DNA of 64,000 nt from Liolophura sinensis. Taxonomy: Eukaryota > Mollusca > Polyplacophora > Chitonida > Chitonidae. This document shows, in pieces, positions 34,640 through 45,823 of the stretch. The DNA is taken from assembly GCF_032854445.1 (NCBI RefSeq), contig NC_088306.1, positions 21,735,764-21,799,763 on the forward strand, written 5' to 3'. Below the pieces are notes generated by a model that did not search any database, was not told the DNA's origin, and saw only the letters and a list, made by a program, of their open reading frames with translations. The position numbers and the translations under genes are program-made. Position 1 is the first letter of the stretch, and the number at the start of each line of letters is the position of its first letter.

Positions 34640-35070
34640 TATCACTGGCCGACGGTCGCTAGCCAATGGTCACTGACCAAGACCACTAGCCAATGATCGC
34701 TAGCCAATGACCACTAGCAAATAACCACCAGCCAACGGCCACTAACTATTGAACACTAGCCAATGACCACTCGCCGATGGTCGCTATTCAATGACCACTA
34801 GCCACTGACCACAGGCCACTGACCACTAGCCAATGGTCACGAACGAGCCATTGATAACTGTCCAGTAACCACTAACCAGTGGCCAATGACCACTAGTCAA
34901 TCACTACTATAGTCAATGGCCACTAACACTGAACACTAGCCGATTACCTTTCGCGAGCCGAGAACTACTAGCTCGCCAGTTACCACTTGCTAATGGCCAC
35001 TAACCAATAACCAGTAGCCAATGACCACTAGCCAATGGCCAGTAGCCACTGACCACTTGCCAATGACAAC
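34640..35070. repeat. 14-bp minisatellite array, right
   Basis: Same unit and orientation as the array at 33005-33443 (ccactagccaatgaccact). Its last unit runs directly into the candidate start codon at 35075. Confidence 0.9.
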
Positions 35071-35074
35071 GTCA

Positions 35075-35341
35075 ATGGCATTGAAAGTCTTGCTGATGAT
35101 GCTGTGGCTGTTTTTCTTCCGCCGACTTGCTGTAAGTATTTGTATGTCACATGTGGAACATTTCGTCAGTAACTAACTTTCCATAATTCTCCTTCCACAG
35201 GCTACTTCAATGGAAACAGCAGTCGTAATTCCGTACTACTCAGACGCCGTATGTTTCTTCTGTGACTATATCATAAACTCGCGTTACGCTAATATCCGTT
35301 TGCATCGGTGTTCTCTCTTAAAGTTCAACTTTTTTGATTAG
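35075..35341 (+). CDS. candidate two-exon gene for a small secreted or membrane peptide
   Basis: Exon 1 (35075-35131) encodes 19 residues, MALKVLLMMLWLFFFRRLA, a short hydrophobic run that could be a signal peptide or membrane anchor. It ends at donor GTAAGT. The 69-nt intron (35132-35200) has a branch-point-like aactaac and pyrimidine-rich acceptor ccttccacag. Exon 2 continues in phase 0 for 46 codons to TAG at 35339, giving 65 residues with Cys at 37, 40 and 56. A second donor (gtatgt, 35249) could instead join an acceptor at 35748 (cttttttcag), giving a peptide of about 37 residues. No family recognised. The RR after the hydrophobic core is unusual for a cleaved signal. The start abuts minisatellite DNA, so chance remains a serious alternative. 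Confidence 0.35.
35132..35200 (+). other. candidate 69-nt intron
   Basis: The donor gtaagtattt, aactaac 23-30 nt before the end, a pyrimidine-rich tract and a terminal cag form a complete set of spliceosomal signals in a compact stretch. It is the best small-intron candidate I found in the window. Confidence 0.4.
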
Positions 35342-35440
35342 TTTCAATACCTTGAATACTGAAAATTACCTTTTAAAGTAAAGACGGCTCCTATGATTAT
35401 CAGCATTGATTTATACAGCCAGTGGTTTATATATAACCAG

Positions 35441-35680
35441 GGCCGAGTTCTTCGAAAGTGTATAAGCTAATACTTGCATTAAGTCATGTGTTATATTTAA
35501 TTTTTTAGTCAAACTCAGCAGCCATTGCTGTTCTCCGAAGTCAAAGTATGACAGCAGCAGTTTTAGTTCATACTTAATATAATGTTACACAATTTTTTTT
35601 AGACTAAGTACAAAATTGAAGACTTAACTTAAAGTTAAATCTGGTATTAAGTCTTAAACCAGTTTTGAACAACCGCGTCC
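35441..35680. mobile_element. palindromic MITE-like element
   Basis: The left end ggccgagttcttcgaaagtg is mirrored at the right by, in reverse, ggacgcggttgttcaaaact. Inner blocks (aagtctt/attaag, actaaaaaa) also pair. Ends of this GGCC...TTC.AAA type are common among invertebrate MITEs (general knowledge). No ORF. It lies inside the optional second intron of the 35075 candidate. Confidence 0.5.
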
Positions 35681-35814
35681 AGTTGTTCATCTTACGCGTT
35701 TTTTATTGCTTCTCTTTATGTGAAACTAACTTTTCTTACTTTTTTCAGATAAATTAATAATAAGTGCAGTTAACATCCGTGCATTGTGATTTTTTAAAAC
35801 TAATTCTGCTGAAG

Positions 35815-36117
35815 CCGTGGTTCCAGGGTGCGTGTATTTTGTTATTATTTAAGCATTTACATGAACGGTTAGAATAAAACTGTTACTGAGGTAAACTGAC
35901 ATGAGACCGTATTTCACCGGTTACGTGTTACCATATGCCAGTTATCACACTACCTTCACTGCTCTGGGTTTACTCTCTATGCTGTTAGTCTTTTATTATA
36001 TTTATGTACATTCTTAGTTTTTTTTAGCGGTCCGTGTTAATCACTGGAAACTGGTCATGCAATTATTAACCTGGAATGTCTAAAATGATTGGTATACGAA
36101 TGTCGATATCGACGCCT
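35815..36117 (+). repeat. family X, segments a and b joined
   Basis: Segment a (taagcatttacatgaacggt, taaaactgttactgaggtaa, catatgccagttatcacact) passes into segment b (ctggaaactggtcatgcaat, ggtatacgaatgtcg). It is interrupted by SINE1 at 36118 and resumes at 36301. Confidence 0.7.
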
Positions 36118-36300
36118 AGATTTATTTATTTATTTATTTGATTGGTGTTTTACGCCGTACTCAAGAATATTTCACTTATACGACCGCGGCCAGCATTATG
36201 TTAGGAGGAAACCGGGCAGAGCCCGGCGAAAACCCACGCCAATCCGCAAGCTGCTGGCAGACCTTCCCACGCACGGCCGGTAATTCCGCTTAAGCCAGGG
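36118..36300 (-). mobile_element. SINE1, 5'-truncated, inside family X
   Basis: Reversed tail (tttatttatttatttgattg) and body to the 'cacggccggtaattcc' block. The tRNA head is absent. The family X sequence continues on the far side. Confidence 0.88.
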
Positions 36301-36672
36301 CTGAATTAGTGTTGAATTAGATGTCGGCATTGGATATATGAACAGATGCAATCAAAGTGCAACTGAGACACATACTTTTTTGTTATGGACAACTTATATA
36401 CTAGCATGGTTCACGACTTGAATACTGATTTCTCTCATCCACCTTAAACATATCTTGCGCCTATCTAACATCACTGAAAACTATTGACTTCTTCTATTTG
36501 CATGATTAGGTCCTAATTTCTGTTTTTATATACTTTCTTAGTTCTTCGGTTGTTTGTGTCAAGACGTCTTTGTGGGAATTGACCTTGACCTTGAATTTAC
36601 TACTGTTGACCTGGAACATCCATATTTCTTGACGGCTGGTATACGAATGTCGGTTTCCACGCCTAGATTCAT
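36301..36672 (+). repeat. family X, segment b, continued
   Basis: Contains gcaatcaaagtgcaactgag, tatcttgcgcctatctaaca, tactttcttagttcttcgg and gacggctggtatacgaatgt in the same order as 2.7-3.1 kb. Together with 35990-36117 it makes nearly two b monomers. Confidence 0.65.
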
Positions 36673-36884
36673 GTGCAACGACTGGTTGACCCGTATCAGT
36701 ATAAGGGCTCGGGTGGGACGCCTTACTTGCCTTCGGTAAGTCGTCTCAGTAAAGCAGCACTAGATAAAAGAGCGGTGGAAATCCGCCCTGCAACAAGGAG
36801 GCACATTACATTCACTCGAATGACTCCTTCATCATACAGCTGAAAAATTGTTAAATACGACGATAAACCCTAAGTACTCACTCA
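36673..36884 (+). mobile_element. SINE2, 5'-truncated
   Basis: Starts at the gcaacgactggttgacccgt block and has ttgccttcggtaagtcgtct, gcaacaaggaggcacattac and the end ccctaagtactcactcaa. The tRNA-like head is missing. Confidence 0.88.
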
Positions 36885-37796
36885 ATGGTTTATATTTTGC
36901 GTTCAGCTTTATAATCGTCGGTGCTTGTCTTTGTAGAGTTAAAATGGAAATGTGTACAATGTGTACTTATGCGTTCGAAGTTCGCTTTAACCTCCATGCA
37001 AATCAACAAACCAATGAAAAGCGCCATGGTACTTACGGCCCTCCGTAGATTGGAGTGGCGTTATGCCTGATACATTGACTTCTGATCTCTTTGGTCCCGT
37101 ATCAGCGCGCTAGACGACACAATCGTATTATAATGCCCGGCACGAAGTCTGTCTGCCGTAATAATTCGCCCGCCGAAAGACACTTCCCTCGAGGGTGAAT
37201 TAACTGACGATCTATTTAATGAAGTCTCTCTAGAGAACAGCTACAGTCAGGAATCGCACTTCATCCCAGCCTCAGACAACGGAATCCCCGGCCTTTAGCG
37301 CGACTTCCTTCTCAGACTTACATGTATATATCCAAATGGTCGTGTATTAAAGCTGATGGATGGAATTGATGGCCGGTTTGATAAAGGCGCTTATCATTGA
37401 CGTATATATTATTTCGGTACATCCATGCGTTGTATATGCAGACCCCAATAAATCTGTCGAGGCCGCATCGTTATTAAGTTAAGCGTGAGTTCGAATCAGG
37501 ATTCTGAACATTTTTTCTTTAGAACCGCATTGGAAAAAAACTGAGATGGTATTAGTTTGGCATTGTATTGCTTTCCCTAAATATAAGTTGTCTGTGATTA
37601 TTGGTTGCTTACCTTCGTTAATCAAAGTAGTCCCACGATGCACTTTAGTCTTCAGTGAGCATTAGTTATCTTTCCACGTAAGTTGTATTTTCAGTGATTC
37701 TTCGGTTTCTGTCACAGTTAGATTTTTTGTCCCTGTGTTCTTTGATGTTCTGTGAACATTGCTTTTCTGTCCCAGAACGGGATTTTCCAATTAAAA
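36885..37796. other. unassigned non-coding DNA
   Basis: No gene or repeat family recognised. Confidence 0.45.
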
Positions 37797-38034
37797 AATT
37801 AATTTGTTAATTTCAACAGAAAGTCTGTTGTCGGAGTGAGAATGTATTCTGTTATTCCGCGCAATATTCCGTCATATTCAACATAATATTCTGTTGGTCT
37901 AATGGAATCTTTATGTTGAGTTAATAGAATATGTGTGTTATATTTAACAGAACAATCTGTTACAATAGCAGAATACATTCTAGCATCACTTTGACAACAG
38001 GTTTTCTGTTAAACTTAACAGATTAATATTTTGA
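37797..38034. mobile_element. MITE M1, intact
   Basis: A roughly 235-bp element with long inverted ends: left ttaatttgttaatttcaaca, right (reversed) ttaatctgttaagtttaac. Both run on into gtctgttgtc / acctgttgtc and gaatgtattctg. AT-rich, no ORF. It serves as the uninterrupted reference for the copy at 18318. Confidence 0.85.
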
Positions 38035-38102
38035 GTGTGATCAGCATTGTTTTCCAAAAGGTATACAAGGCTACTGCGTGTCAAATCGCGTCCTCGGAGA
38101 AT

Positions 38103-38370
38103 GTATTTATTTATTTATTTGATTGGTGTTTTGTCGCCGCACTCAAGAATTTTTCACTTATACGACGGCGGCCAGCACTATGGTGGGCGGAAACAGGGCA
38201 GAGCCTGAGGAAATCCGCGACCATCGGCCTGTTGCTGCCAGACCTTCCCACTTACGGCTGGAGAGGAAGCCAGTATGAGCTGGACTTGACTTACAGCGAT
38301 CGCATTGGTGAGAGGCATCTGGGTCATTGCGCAGAGCTGGCGTGCTAACCCCCTCATCCAAGGAGGTCCC
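38103..38370 (-). mobile_element. SINE1, full length
   Basis: Reversed SINE1 with an intact tail, body and head (ctcatccaaggaggtccc). A 12-bp target duplication, tcctcggagaat, at 38091-38102 and 38371-38382. ORFs across it are SINE shadows. Confidence 0.93.
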
Positions 38371-38667
38371 TCCTCGGAGAATAGATTCTTTTGGAGTATT
38401 AGTCACTCTAAGTTTAAGCCTACTCTGTCGTTCCATGTAGTTTTGGGTATCCTTGGGACTGTGGATTACTTTGGATATCATCTGTTCCTCTGGCCGTTTG
38501 TGCGTTCGTAAAAGCCAAGATCTGCTGCGTGCCTTTAATATGGCGTGCAGCTTTTCTGTTATACTTCGCGTAAAATATTATTATCATGCACCTCAAACTC
38601 ATCCATGATAATCCCAGCCACCACCCTCCCCATCCACGGTTTCTTAGTTTAACGCTATAACCACTAG

Positions 38668-38875
38668 CTAATAATTACTTATTTATTATTTGATTGGTCA
38701 AGAATATATCACTTATACGACGGCGGCTAGCATTATAGTGGAAGGAAAACCCACGACCATCCGAAGGTTGCTGCCAGGCCTTCTCACGTAAAACCGGAGA
38801 GGAAGCAAGCATGAGCTGGACTAGAACACACAATGACCGCATTGGTGAGAGGTTCCTAGGTCTGTGCATGCACAC
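38668..38875 (-). mobile_element. SINE1, internally deleted
   Basis: Reversed tail (ttatttattatttgattgg) lacking the 'tgttttacgccg' block, then tatacgacggcggctagcat and ctggactagaacacacaatg. The head is lost after gagaggttcctagg. Confidence 0.85.
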
Positions 38876-39198
38876 TATAAGAATTCTCTTACAATTGCTG
38901 CACTAAAGTGAAGGCGTTTGATGGACTATCCGAGTTGACACACTAGTCCTCGTTTTGACAACTTCTGACTGATTAAAAATCGTGAAACAACACACAAAAG
39001 GTTTGATACGCAGCGCATTTAGGTGTCTAATGCACTTCATTTGGAATTATGTTTACGGTTTTTACCGGATGCAGTTCAAGTTTTTGGTTTTAAACTAGAC
39101 GGCAAATGGTTTTAGACCAAAATGGTTTCTGTCAAAGCCAAAGTGAAAATTTTGACACAGACCCGACCCTGACATCGTTTCTGTTTATTTTAACCCTG

Positions 39199-39275
39199 GC
39201 CACCATCAATATCTGATTTGGCCAATGAGAGCGTGGCATTTTTATCCCACTGCTGACACCGGTTGTAATTACTTA
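39199..39275 (-). repeat. copy of the 9925-9995 CCAAT-containing block
   Basis: Read on the minus strand: caatcaataagtaattac, ccggtgtcagcagtgggata, aaaatg and an ATTGGC box, collinear with 9925-9995 at about 80% identity by eye. The flanks do not match well. Confidence 0.6.
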
Positions 39276-39448
39276 TTGATTGAGTGTGGAGTGGAGTGGG
39301 CGACGATCGTCTTTTCGTAGGATCTTGACTGGTTTGTCGTATAATACGCTGGTAATATCATGTTGTACATATATGTACTATATTCCAGCTGTAGGAGGGT
39401 AACTGTGGCTTGGTGAATTCTAGTTTACTGCAGGACTTTGTATATAAA

Positions 39449-39500
39449 AATAATGACTGAAAAATTGTTAAGTACGACGTAAACCCCAAGCATACTTACG
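39449..39500 (+). mobile_element. SINE2 3' fragment
   Basis: tgactgaaaaattgttaagt, then acgacgtaaaccccaagc: the last ~45 bp of SINE2 without its CACT tail. Confidence 0.7.
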
Positions 39501-39639
39501 TACTGTGTCCCTTATTATAGACAAAATGTAAGTAGTTGATTACTGTGTTACTTATTACATATGAAAATATAACACATACATAAATACAGCAAAAATAGAA
39601 CATATGTTGTAACCCGTATTCCTCCACGAAGAAGACCCA

Positions 39640-39835
39640 TCGTATTCGTGAGGCCTTGGTAACAAGCCATCGACAACTTGTATGGCCATTTGCGCAATCT
39701 AGCCTTCACTGAAGGTCACTTGTCTGCATAACTCCACAAAGATGCGTCTGTGTGTCACCCTTGGGAAAGGGGCTGGATAACTTACCAAAGGTCAGTGGTT
39801 CATCCACCCGTATAAAACTGACCGCCATCGTATAA
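39640..39835 (+). mobile_element. SINE5 relic
   Basis: Shares gaggccttggt, aacttaccaaaggtcagtgg and the 'aaactgaccgcc' region with the relic at 22560-22800. The tRNA-like head is not recognisable. Confidence 0.45.
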
Positions 39836-40734
39836 TTAATTAGTAATTTTTGAAAATAAATACATAAAAGAGAATCACATACATAAGCAAATGGCCCTGA
39901 AATGAAAACACGGTGCTCAGCAACATATTTTTACATTTTTTTAAAAAAATTACTATGAAATGATGTGTACGTCTCCAGCTCCTGGCTATTTCAAATGGCA
40001 CACAGTGTTCACACTTAAAGGCGGATAGTTATGCCACACTTTTTGGCAGGAGAGGGAAAGATTCTTTCTGGAATTAATAACTCTGGTCATCTGAAATATT
40101 TTATGAACACACGTATGTTATATGTGTGCTGTCAGTTTAAATTATCACTTATTCTGTACTCACGTAAGACTAAATCTATTCCATAGTTACATACAATGCC
40201 GTATAGAATCACACGCCAGTAGTAAATGAGCTAACGGTTTATATAGTCGAACTGTTTATTTGAAGATAAAAACGATGAGCTTATTAGGTGGAATCTTTTG
40301 ACAGCTTCACAGACACACTCATATAATCTACAGACTGGAAGATAAAAACAAATATCACAAAAGCAGCTATTTATTATTGATTCTGTAAAAGCCTGTCTCT
40401 GTACACCGTCTAGACGGAAACTCTGCAGACTTCTCACTGGATAATGGTTGATGGTCATTACCTTGTGTGTGGAATAACGGGTTATAGGGTGGTGGGCAGA
40501 GGGAGGTGGGTGGTGAAGACTGTGATCATCCTGAGTATTGCCTAATTGGTAAAACGTAGTAGTCTGTTCCACTGGAGACATGCACGTAGTTTTTGAGTTC
40601 CCAGCAATTCTTGAATATATAATCGCAGTGTCACCTGTCCTCAACAGTTAAACCGAGTAGTATAGACGTTACGTGTTATACCAGGATAAAGTAACCTCGT
40701 ATTATTTACCCGCTTGTATGAAAATATACGGGGT
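39836..40734. other. unassigned non-coding DNA
   Basis: Contains a 137-codon minus-strand ORF (40231-40644), one of the longest in the window. It has a His/Pro-rich low-complexity middle and a Cys-containing end but no known motif, promoter or splice context. I do not call it a gene. Confidence 0.4.
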
Positions 40735-41010
40735 AAAGGTGCGTGAGATAGCATTTTGAGTAAATCCGGACCAGTGACGTCCAAGAAATTGTTTCTATCA
40801 CCACTGCATTTTCTTACGTAATGCTGCCCAAGCCATGGTGCTGGGGGACGTGTACGTTGCTAATTTTTAAGCATATACATGAACGGTCAGAATAAAACTT
40901 CAACTGAGGTAAGCTGACAGGAGGCTGGATTTCACCGGTAACACGCGTGGCCATTTACCATATATCACATTTCGTCAGCGCTCTGATTTACTCTCCATAC
41001 TATAAGTCTT
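40735..41010 (+). repeat. family X repeat, segment a, nearly complete
   Basis: Ordered blocks: atagcattttgagtaaatcc, ccagtgacgtccaagaa, gtgctgggggacgtgtacg, gcatatacatgaacggtcag, gaggtaagctgacaggaggc, ctgatttactctccatact. Confidence 0.7.
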
Positions 41011-42099
41011 TTGAAATGGTACCTGAATGGTACCGTGTACATGCATGAGCTTAAGATTTTCCATGGTACACTGTGTGGTAAGACTATGTGGCATAGTATA
41101 TATTTATTTATGACACCATTACCTGTGCTTGCCTTTCTGTACATATGCATATACAGTAACCATACCTATACTTTCCGACATGTTCCGTGTCGGAACATAA
41201 GTCTAGCCTATAGTCGGGTAGCTGACAGATCTCTGGTTATTGCGCTATCCCGGTATCCATCAATTCCTCGAAATTTCCTTTTGTCACGAAAAGTCGGGTC
41301 ATTTGTGGAAAAGTTCTCGTGATGCGAGACTGTAATGCGTCTTGTGGCCGTATCCTTTTAATACGTGATATGTGTTTCCCCCGTATCATTGTCTTATATT
41401 GTGTGTCACTAGGGTGCTGATTGGTTGATTAGGAACCGGTCATTTGCTTAGAGACGGGACACACCTTCTACTCCCTGCCACCGGAATACACAATTCAATA
41501 AAAACAATGATTATAAGAATTAGGGATTTTGACCATGGTTTATGCCAACAGTACTTTCATAGTAGGTACTTTTATCTTGTAAAACCCCTTATTTCAAGTT
41601 GTCTGGCCTAGGAGATCTTACAGGGTCTAATGAAGGTAGGGTGAGGGGTGGGTTTGTGAGGGGGTGTGATAGGAATAGCGATGCCACAGAAATGTGTTAT
41701 CGCTAAGCTTTCTCAGCGGCTTACAGTACATTCATTCATTAATTATTAGCCGTAAAGTGCCTGGCCACCTTGAACAGAAGACAAATAACATCCAAACTCT
41801 AAAACAACTAGTACGATAAATCCACAACGGGCTGATTAAAGTATAAAACTGGCCTGGTATGAGGAAAACGCCAAGCCGTCAATTGTTTGGTACGAATGAT
41901 AAGGCTGAAAGACTCTAATTTGAAAGGCTTCCTCAAATCATGTCAAAGATATGTACATGTTCCCGTAGGGCCTTTATGGTATGTTAATTAAGCAAAATCC
42001 ACATTACCCCAAGGTTCTTTTCATGATATGGTACTGTGTATTATTGTAGTCCTGCATAAACCAGGATTCTGCTGGAGGACTAAGCATCTCCAATCCCTG
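41011..42099. other. unassigned non-coding DNA
   Basis: No gene recognised. A 103-codon ORF at 41011-41322 (plus) starts at the edge of the family X repeat and has no known motif. Confidence 0.45.
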
Positions 42100-42400
42100 G
42101 TCCCTTTGCGTTATTTTAATGTGATTGTATGTTAAATGTGATGGCAACACAGCATTTTGAGTAATTCAGTGCCAGTGACGTCTAATCAATGGTAATTAAC
42201 ATCTCTGCGTATTTTTTTCCCTACGTAATTCTGCTTAAGTAGTGGTGCTAGGGGACCTGCAATTTGCACTTGCATGAACAGTTAGAACAAAGCCCTAAAT
42301 GAGGTAAGTTGACAAAGGGCCGTATTTCACCGGTTACGTGTGACTATTTGCCAGCTATCACACTGTCGTCGGTGCTCTGGTCTGACTCTCTATGCTGTAA
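42100..42400 (+). repeat. family X repeat, segment a, best-preserved copy
   Basis: Runs from ccctttgcgttattttaatg and tgttaaatgtgatggcaaca through ccagtgacgtctaatcaat, ggtgctaggggacctgcaat and ttaagcat-less spacing to atttgccagctatcacactg and tgactctctatgctgtaa. It gives the likely 5' limit of segment a. Confidence 0.7.
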
Positions 42401-42671
42401 ATTTATAAATATATCAAATTTGATAGCATTTTGGAGTAAAAAGTCTTTGATTTATATTTTAAATTTCCCACCACTGAGAGGAACAGTTATTTAATATGAC
42501 AGAAATAAGTGGGTGTGATCATGAATGTTTGGGCAGATGTGTGAAATTACTGAATCAGGTCAGTTCAGTACAACACCATTTCAACCCTTTTGTGTTGATA
42601 TTTCCGATGCACCCTATGGCATTATATGAGATAAATGGATCTTATAACGATTATGCTGAAAACAGGCCCCA

Positions 42672-43025
42672 GCTATGTTAGGGTCAATGTACGCTTAGGA
42701 CACCTGCTTCTGAAACGTAAGTGTCTATAGGACGTAAGTTTTGACATTAGATCCCCCCACCCACCCCCGGCAGACACCCACAAGATAGCTCTCTGAATTA
42801 TCATCGTATATATGCACGAAAATTAAAATATAGGAAGGGTAAAAATCAAACTGACACTACATGCTAAATATGAATATAGAAGACCACATCACACATGCCA
42901 TGGTCAATGTCTGCAAAGGACACCAGACTGCATAGGACGTAAATTTTGACAGTTATACCCCTCTCCTCCCTCCCTCCCTCTCAGTATAGCTTTCTAAGTT
43001 TAGCTTCGTATACATTCATAACATC
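42672..43025. repeat. direct duplication, about 225 bp apart
   Basis: Blocks ggtcaatgt, aggacacc, ataggacgtaagttttgaca, a C-rich run and 'tatagctttct...ttcgtatacat' occur in the same order at 42680-42820 and 42901-43015. Confidence 0.5.
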
Positions 43026-43392
43026 GGAATTCGAACGGTTTGAAAGCAATGTAGCGTTCCGGATTAATGACGTACGGACCAATTTCCATACGTAATATTC
43101 ACTGAAGACAAATTCCTGTCAGAACTCTGTGAAAACAAGTAAGCCATAAAATAGGACTGGCGTCTTCATTATGCTGGCTTTACTGTCTGCTCTGGTCTTT
43201 TATATTTTATATCATACAAGATAGAAACCGCCTTCAGTTCTGCTTGGATTCGAATTAACACAGCTAATGGACTATATGGATAGGCCCCAGCATGGTCCAA
43301 ATAACCTCGTTACGTGAAACGTTTGAACTATGAATATTAAGCTAAAATACCATCAAATGCGTGTCTTTCAGTACCGGGTATACTGTTACGAC

Positions 43393-43800
43393 CAGCCTAA
43401 ACAAGCCATATGGCCCAAGTCTGGCCTAGCTTCAAGCCATGTGGCCCAAGGCTGGCCTAACCTCAAATCATGCGGCCCAAACCTGGCCTAGCTTCAAGCC
43501 ATGAGGCCTAAACCTGGCCGAACCTCAAATCATGCGGCCCAAACCTGACCTACCTTCAAGCCATGTGGCCCAAGCCTGGCCTAAACTTAAGACGTGTGTT
43601 CCAAGGCTGGCCTTAACACAAGTCATGTGGTCCAAACCTGGCCTAAACGCAAGCCACGTGATCCAAATCTGGCTTAAACTTAAGCCTTGTGACCCAAGTC
43701 TGGACTAAACTCAGGCCATCTGGTAAACTATTTGGTCCATGACTGGCCTAAACTCAAGCCATGTGATGTAAGCCCGGCGTAAATTATAGTGATGAGACCC
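43393..43800. repeat. 31-bp minisatellite, about 13 copies
   Basis: Units of the form aagccatgtggcccaa + gcctggcctaaactc repeat every 31 bp, becoming more diverged to the right. Confidence 0.9.
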
Positions 43801-45119
43801 AAACCAGGCCTGTAAATTCCATGTCACCAAACACTGCACACACCGTGTGTACTATGCAGTGATGCAAAAAGCGAAACTGAGAAACATTCCTCTATAATGT
43901 GCCAAGGCTATTGAATTATCGTTGCAGATATAGCCCGATTCAACACCTTAAGGTCAAACGGTAATCCCGCTTAAATCGCCGAGGCAAATGGACAATAAAA
44001 GTAAAACGGTTTAAATGAGATATGCATTCTGTTAGTCTTAAAAAGGGAAAGAAGGTTATCTGTCTAAATATTTCAGTTTGGTATGACAGTATAATTAATT
44101 TATTTCATTAGCCATTAAATTTTTTTTTTACAACAAGAAACCATTTATAAGAAATGGAGACTATGGGTCTTTTTTCTCATGTATTATATGTGACTCCCTA
44201 TATGTCGAGCCCGCTCTTTTAGGCCTCGCTAGCCCGCCAGCCAGCCATGTAACTTGTCCAACACGTTGGCTTACCCTGAACACCAGCCTGAGCCCGTGGT
44301 ATAAGGACGTCCATGTTTTATGGCATTGTTAACTAGACACTGTTGTTCCAGACGCTAGCACAATAATCAGTTTGAAGCGTCTCAGGCTACTAACAGGGCT
44401 CCTGTGAAACGAAACACCAGCTTCCAATGGCATTTCCATTTCGGATTATTTATAGAACTGGCGTCTAGACGCAGTCTTAACTTGGTATAGCGTTACCTGG
44501 GGACAAATTTAAAAGGAACCTTTTGGTATTGTAATGATGTTCATCAGAAAGGAAAGGGAATCTTTAGGGAGGGGGGAGGTTGTAGAGAGGGGGGTGGTTG
44601 TATAAACACGCTAAGCCTGTATTCGGACTGTTTTTTATGTGCCAAGATCAACAGGAAAAACCTGGCAGCCCGTTAGATGACGCTGATCTACGGAACCACC
44701 CGGGAATTCCCGGAGGCGACGAAGTGTCATCGAAAGTGATGGAGCCGTCTACGACTATGTAATATTAATTGACGAGGCGGCAAATACACGTCCCTGTCCG
44801 CCGGAGTAGATCAGACAACAGGTCCGAATTATTTGTTTTCGATGTCAGCCTTACTTGTAATGTGACAAGTCTGGAACACTGTAAAAAGCACAGTGAAAAC
44901 GTAGAACGAGAATAAAAAGTTTTTACACGGTAAGAGAATCGATATAAGCTTATGTCACAGCTGTAACTGCCTTCAGGTCAACATATTAGCTAAATGATAT
45001 GCTGTAGAATTAAAATAAGGGGAAACTGACTGTGACATTAATCCTGTTCTTATAGGAATACTCTAGACAACATAAAGTAGAGTAAAACAACACGCTGGTT
45101 TATAGCAGACCTTCCCACA
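43801..45119. other. unassigned non-coding DNA
   Basis: No gene or repeat family recognised. A purine-rich stretch (gggaggggggaggttgtag) lies at about 44570-44600. Confidence 0.45.
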
Positions 45120-45435
45120 TGCAACCGAATAAAAACGAGGGCATGCGATGACAGTATGATAGTTGGAAAATGGTCACACTTAACTGGTGAAATTTGGCCT
45201 CTTGTCAATTTACATCATTTAGAGTAGTGTTCTAACAGTTCCTGAAAATGCGTTAAAAGTAGCAATTGATACGGCCCCTGACACAAGACCCATTTTTCAA
45301 CGTGCAGAAACACTCGTACACCAGCCGTCAACTAACACAAACCACCAAAGAAACTCTACATACATAAGGTGCAAAATTAGAAGGGAATAATGCTGTGAGG
45401 AATCTTCAAGAGTTTTCACTGATGTTGGAAAGACA
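45120..45435 (-). repeat. family X, segments b then a
   Basis: On the minus strand segment b (45435-45290; tctttggtggtttgtgttag) precedes segment a (45260-45120). This is the reverse of the a-then-b order at 35.8 kb, so the family is mosaic or tandem in origin. Confidence 0.6.
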
Positions 45436-45481
45436 CAAGGAATGAGGGAATGAGCGAAATCATGCAGCATTGAAATCGTAT

Positions 45482-45676
45482 ATTTTATTTATTTATTTAT
45501 TTGATTGGTGTTTTACGCCGTACTCAAGAATATTTCACTTATACGACGGCGGCCAGCATTATGGTGGGGGAAACCGGGCATAGTTCGGGGAAAACCCACT
45601 ACCATCCGCAGGTTTCTGGCAGACCTTCCCACATACGGCTGGGGAGGAAGCCAGCATTGGTGAGAGACTCCTGGTG
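45482..45676 (-). mobile_element. SINE1, internally deleted
   Basis: Reversed tail and body (gacggcggccagcattatgg) up to ggaggaagccagcattggtg. The B-box region is deleted between 'gccagca' and 'ttggtgagag'. The head is absent. Confidence 0.88.
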
Positions 45677-45785
45677 AATGATAATGGGCACTGGTCTCTT
45701 TGCATTGTTTTAATGTATGATTCTACAATAAAGGTGATGTAACACAGTATTTTGAGTAATTCTAGGCCAGTGACGTCTAATGTAT
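45677..45785 (+). repeat. family X, segment a start
   Basis: ctggtctctttgcattgttt, cagtattttgagtaattct and ccagtgacgtctaatgtatt match the first third of the copy at 42100. Confidence 0.6.
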
Positions 45786-45800
45786 TGCATGTATGGGTGC

Positions 45801-45823
45801 AGGGGGAGGGGGGGGGGGGGGGG
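45801..45823. repeat. poly-G tract
   Basis: A G-run interrupted by one A. The ORFs that cross it (poly-Gly) are artefacts. Confidence 0.85.

Noticed and set aside
33005-35070. CRISPR-like regular short repeats
   Set aside because: The 14-bp units are contiguous and degenerate, with no unique spacers, in clearly eukaryotic DNA. It is a minisatellite.
40231-40644. 137-codon minus-strand ORF
   Set aside because: Low-complexity His/Pro middle, no recognised motif, no promoter or splice signals. Chance length in this composition is plausible.
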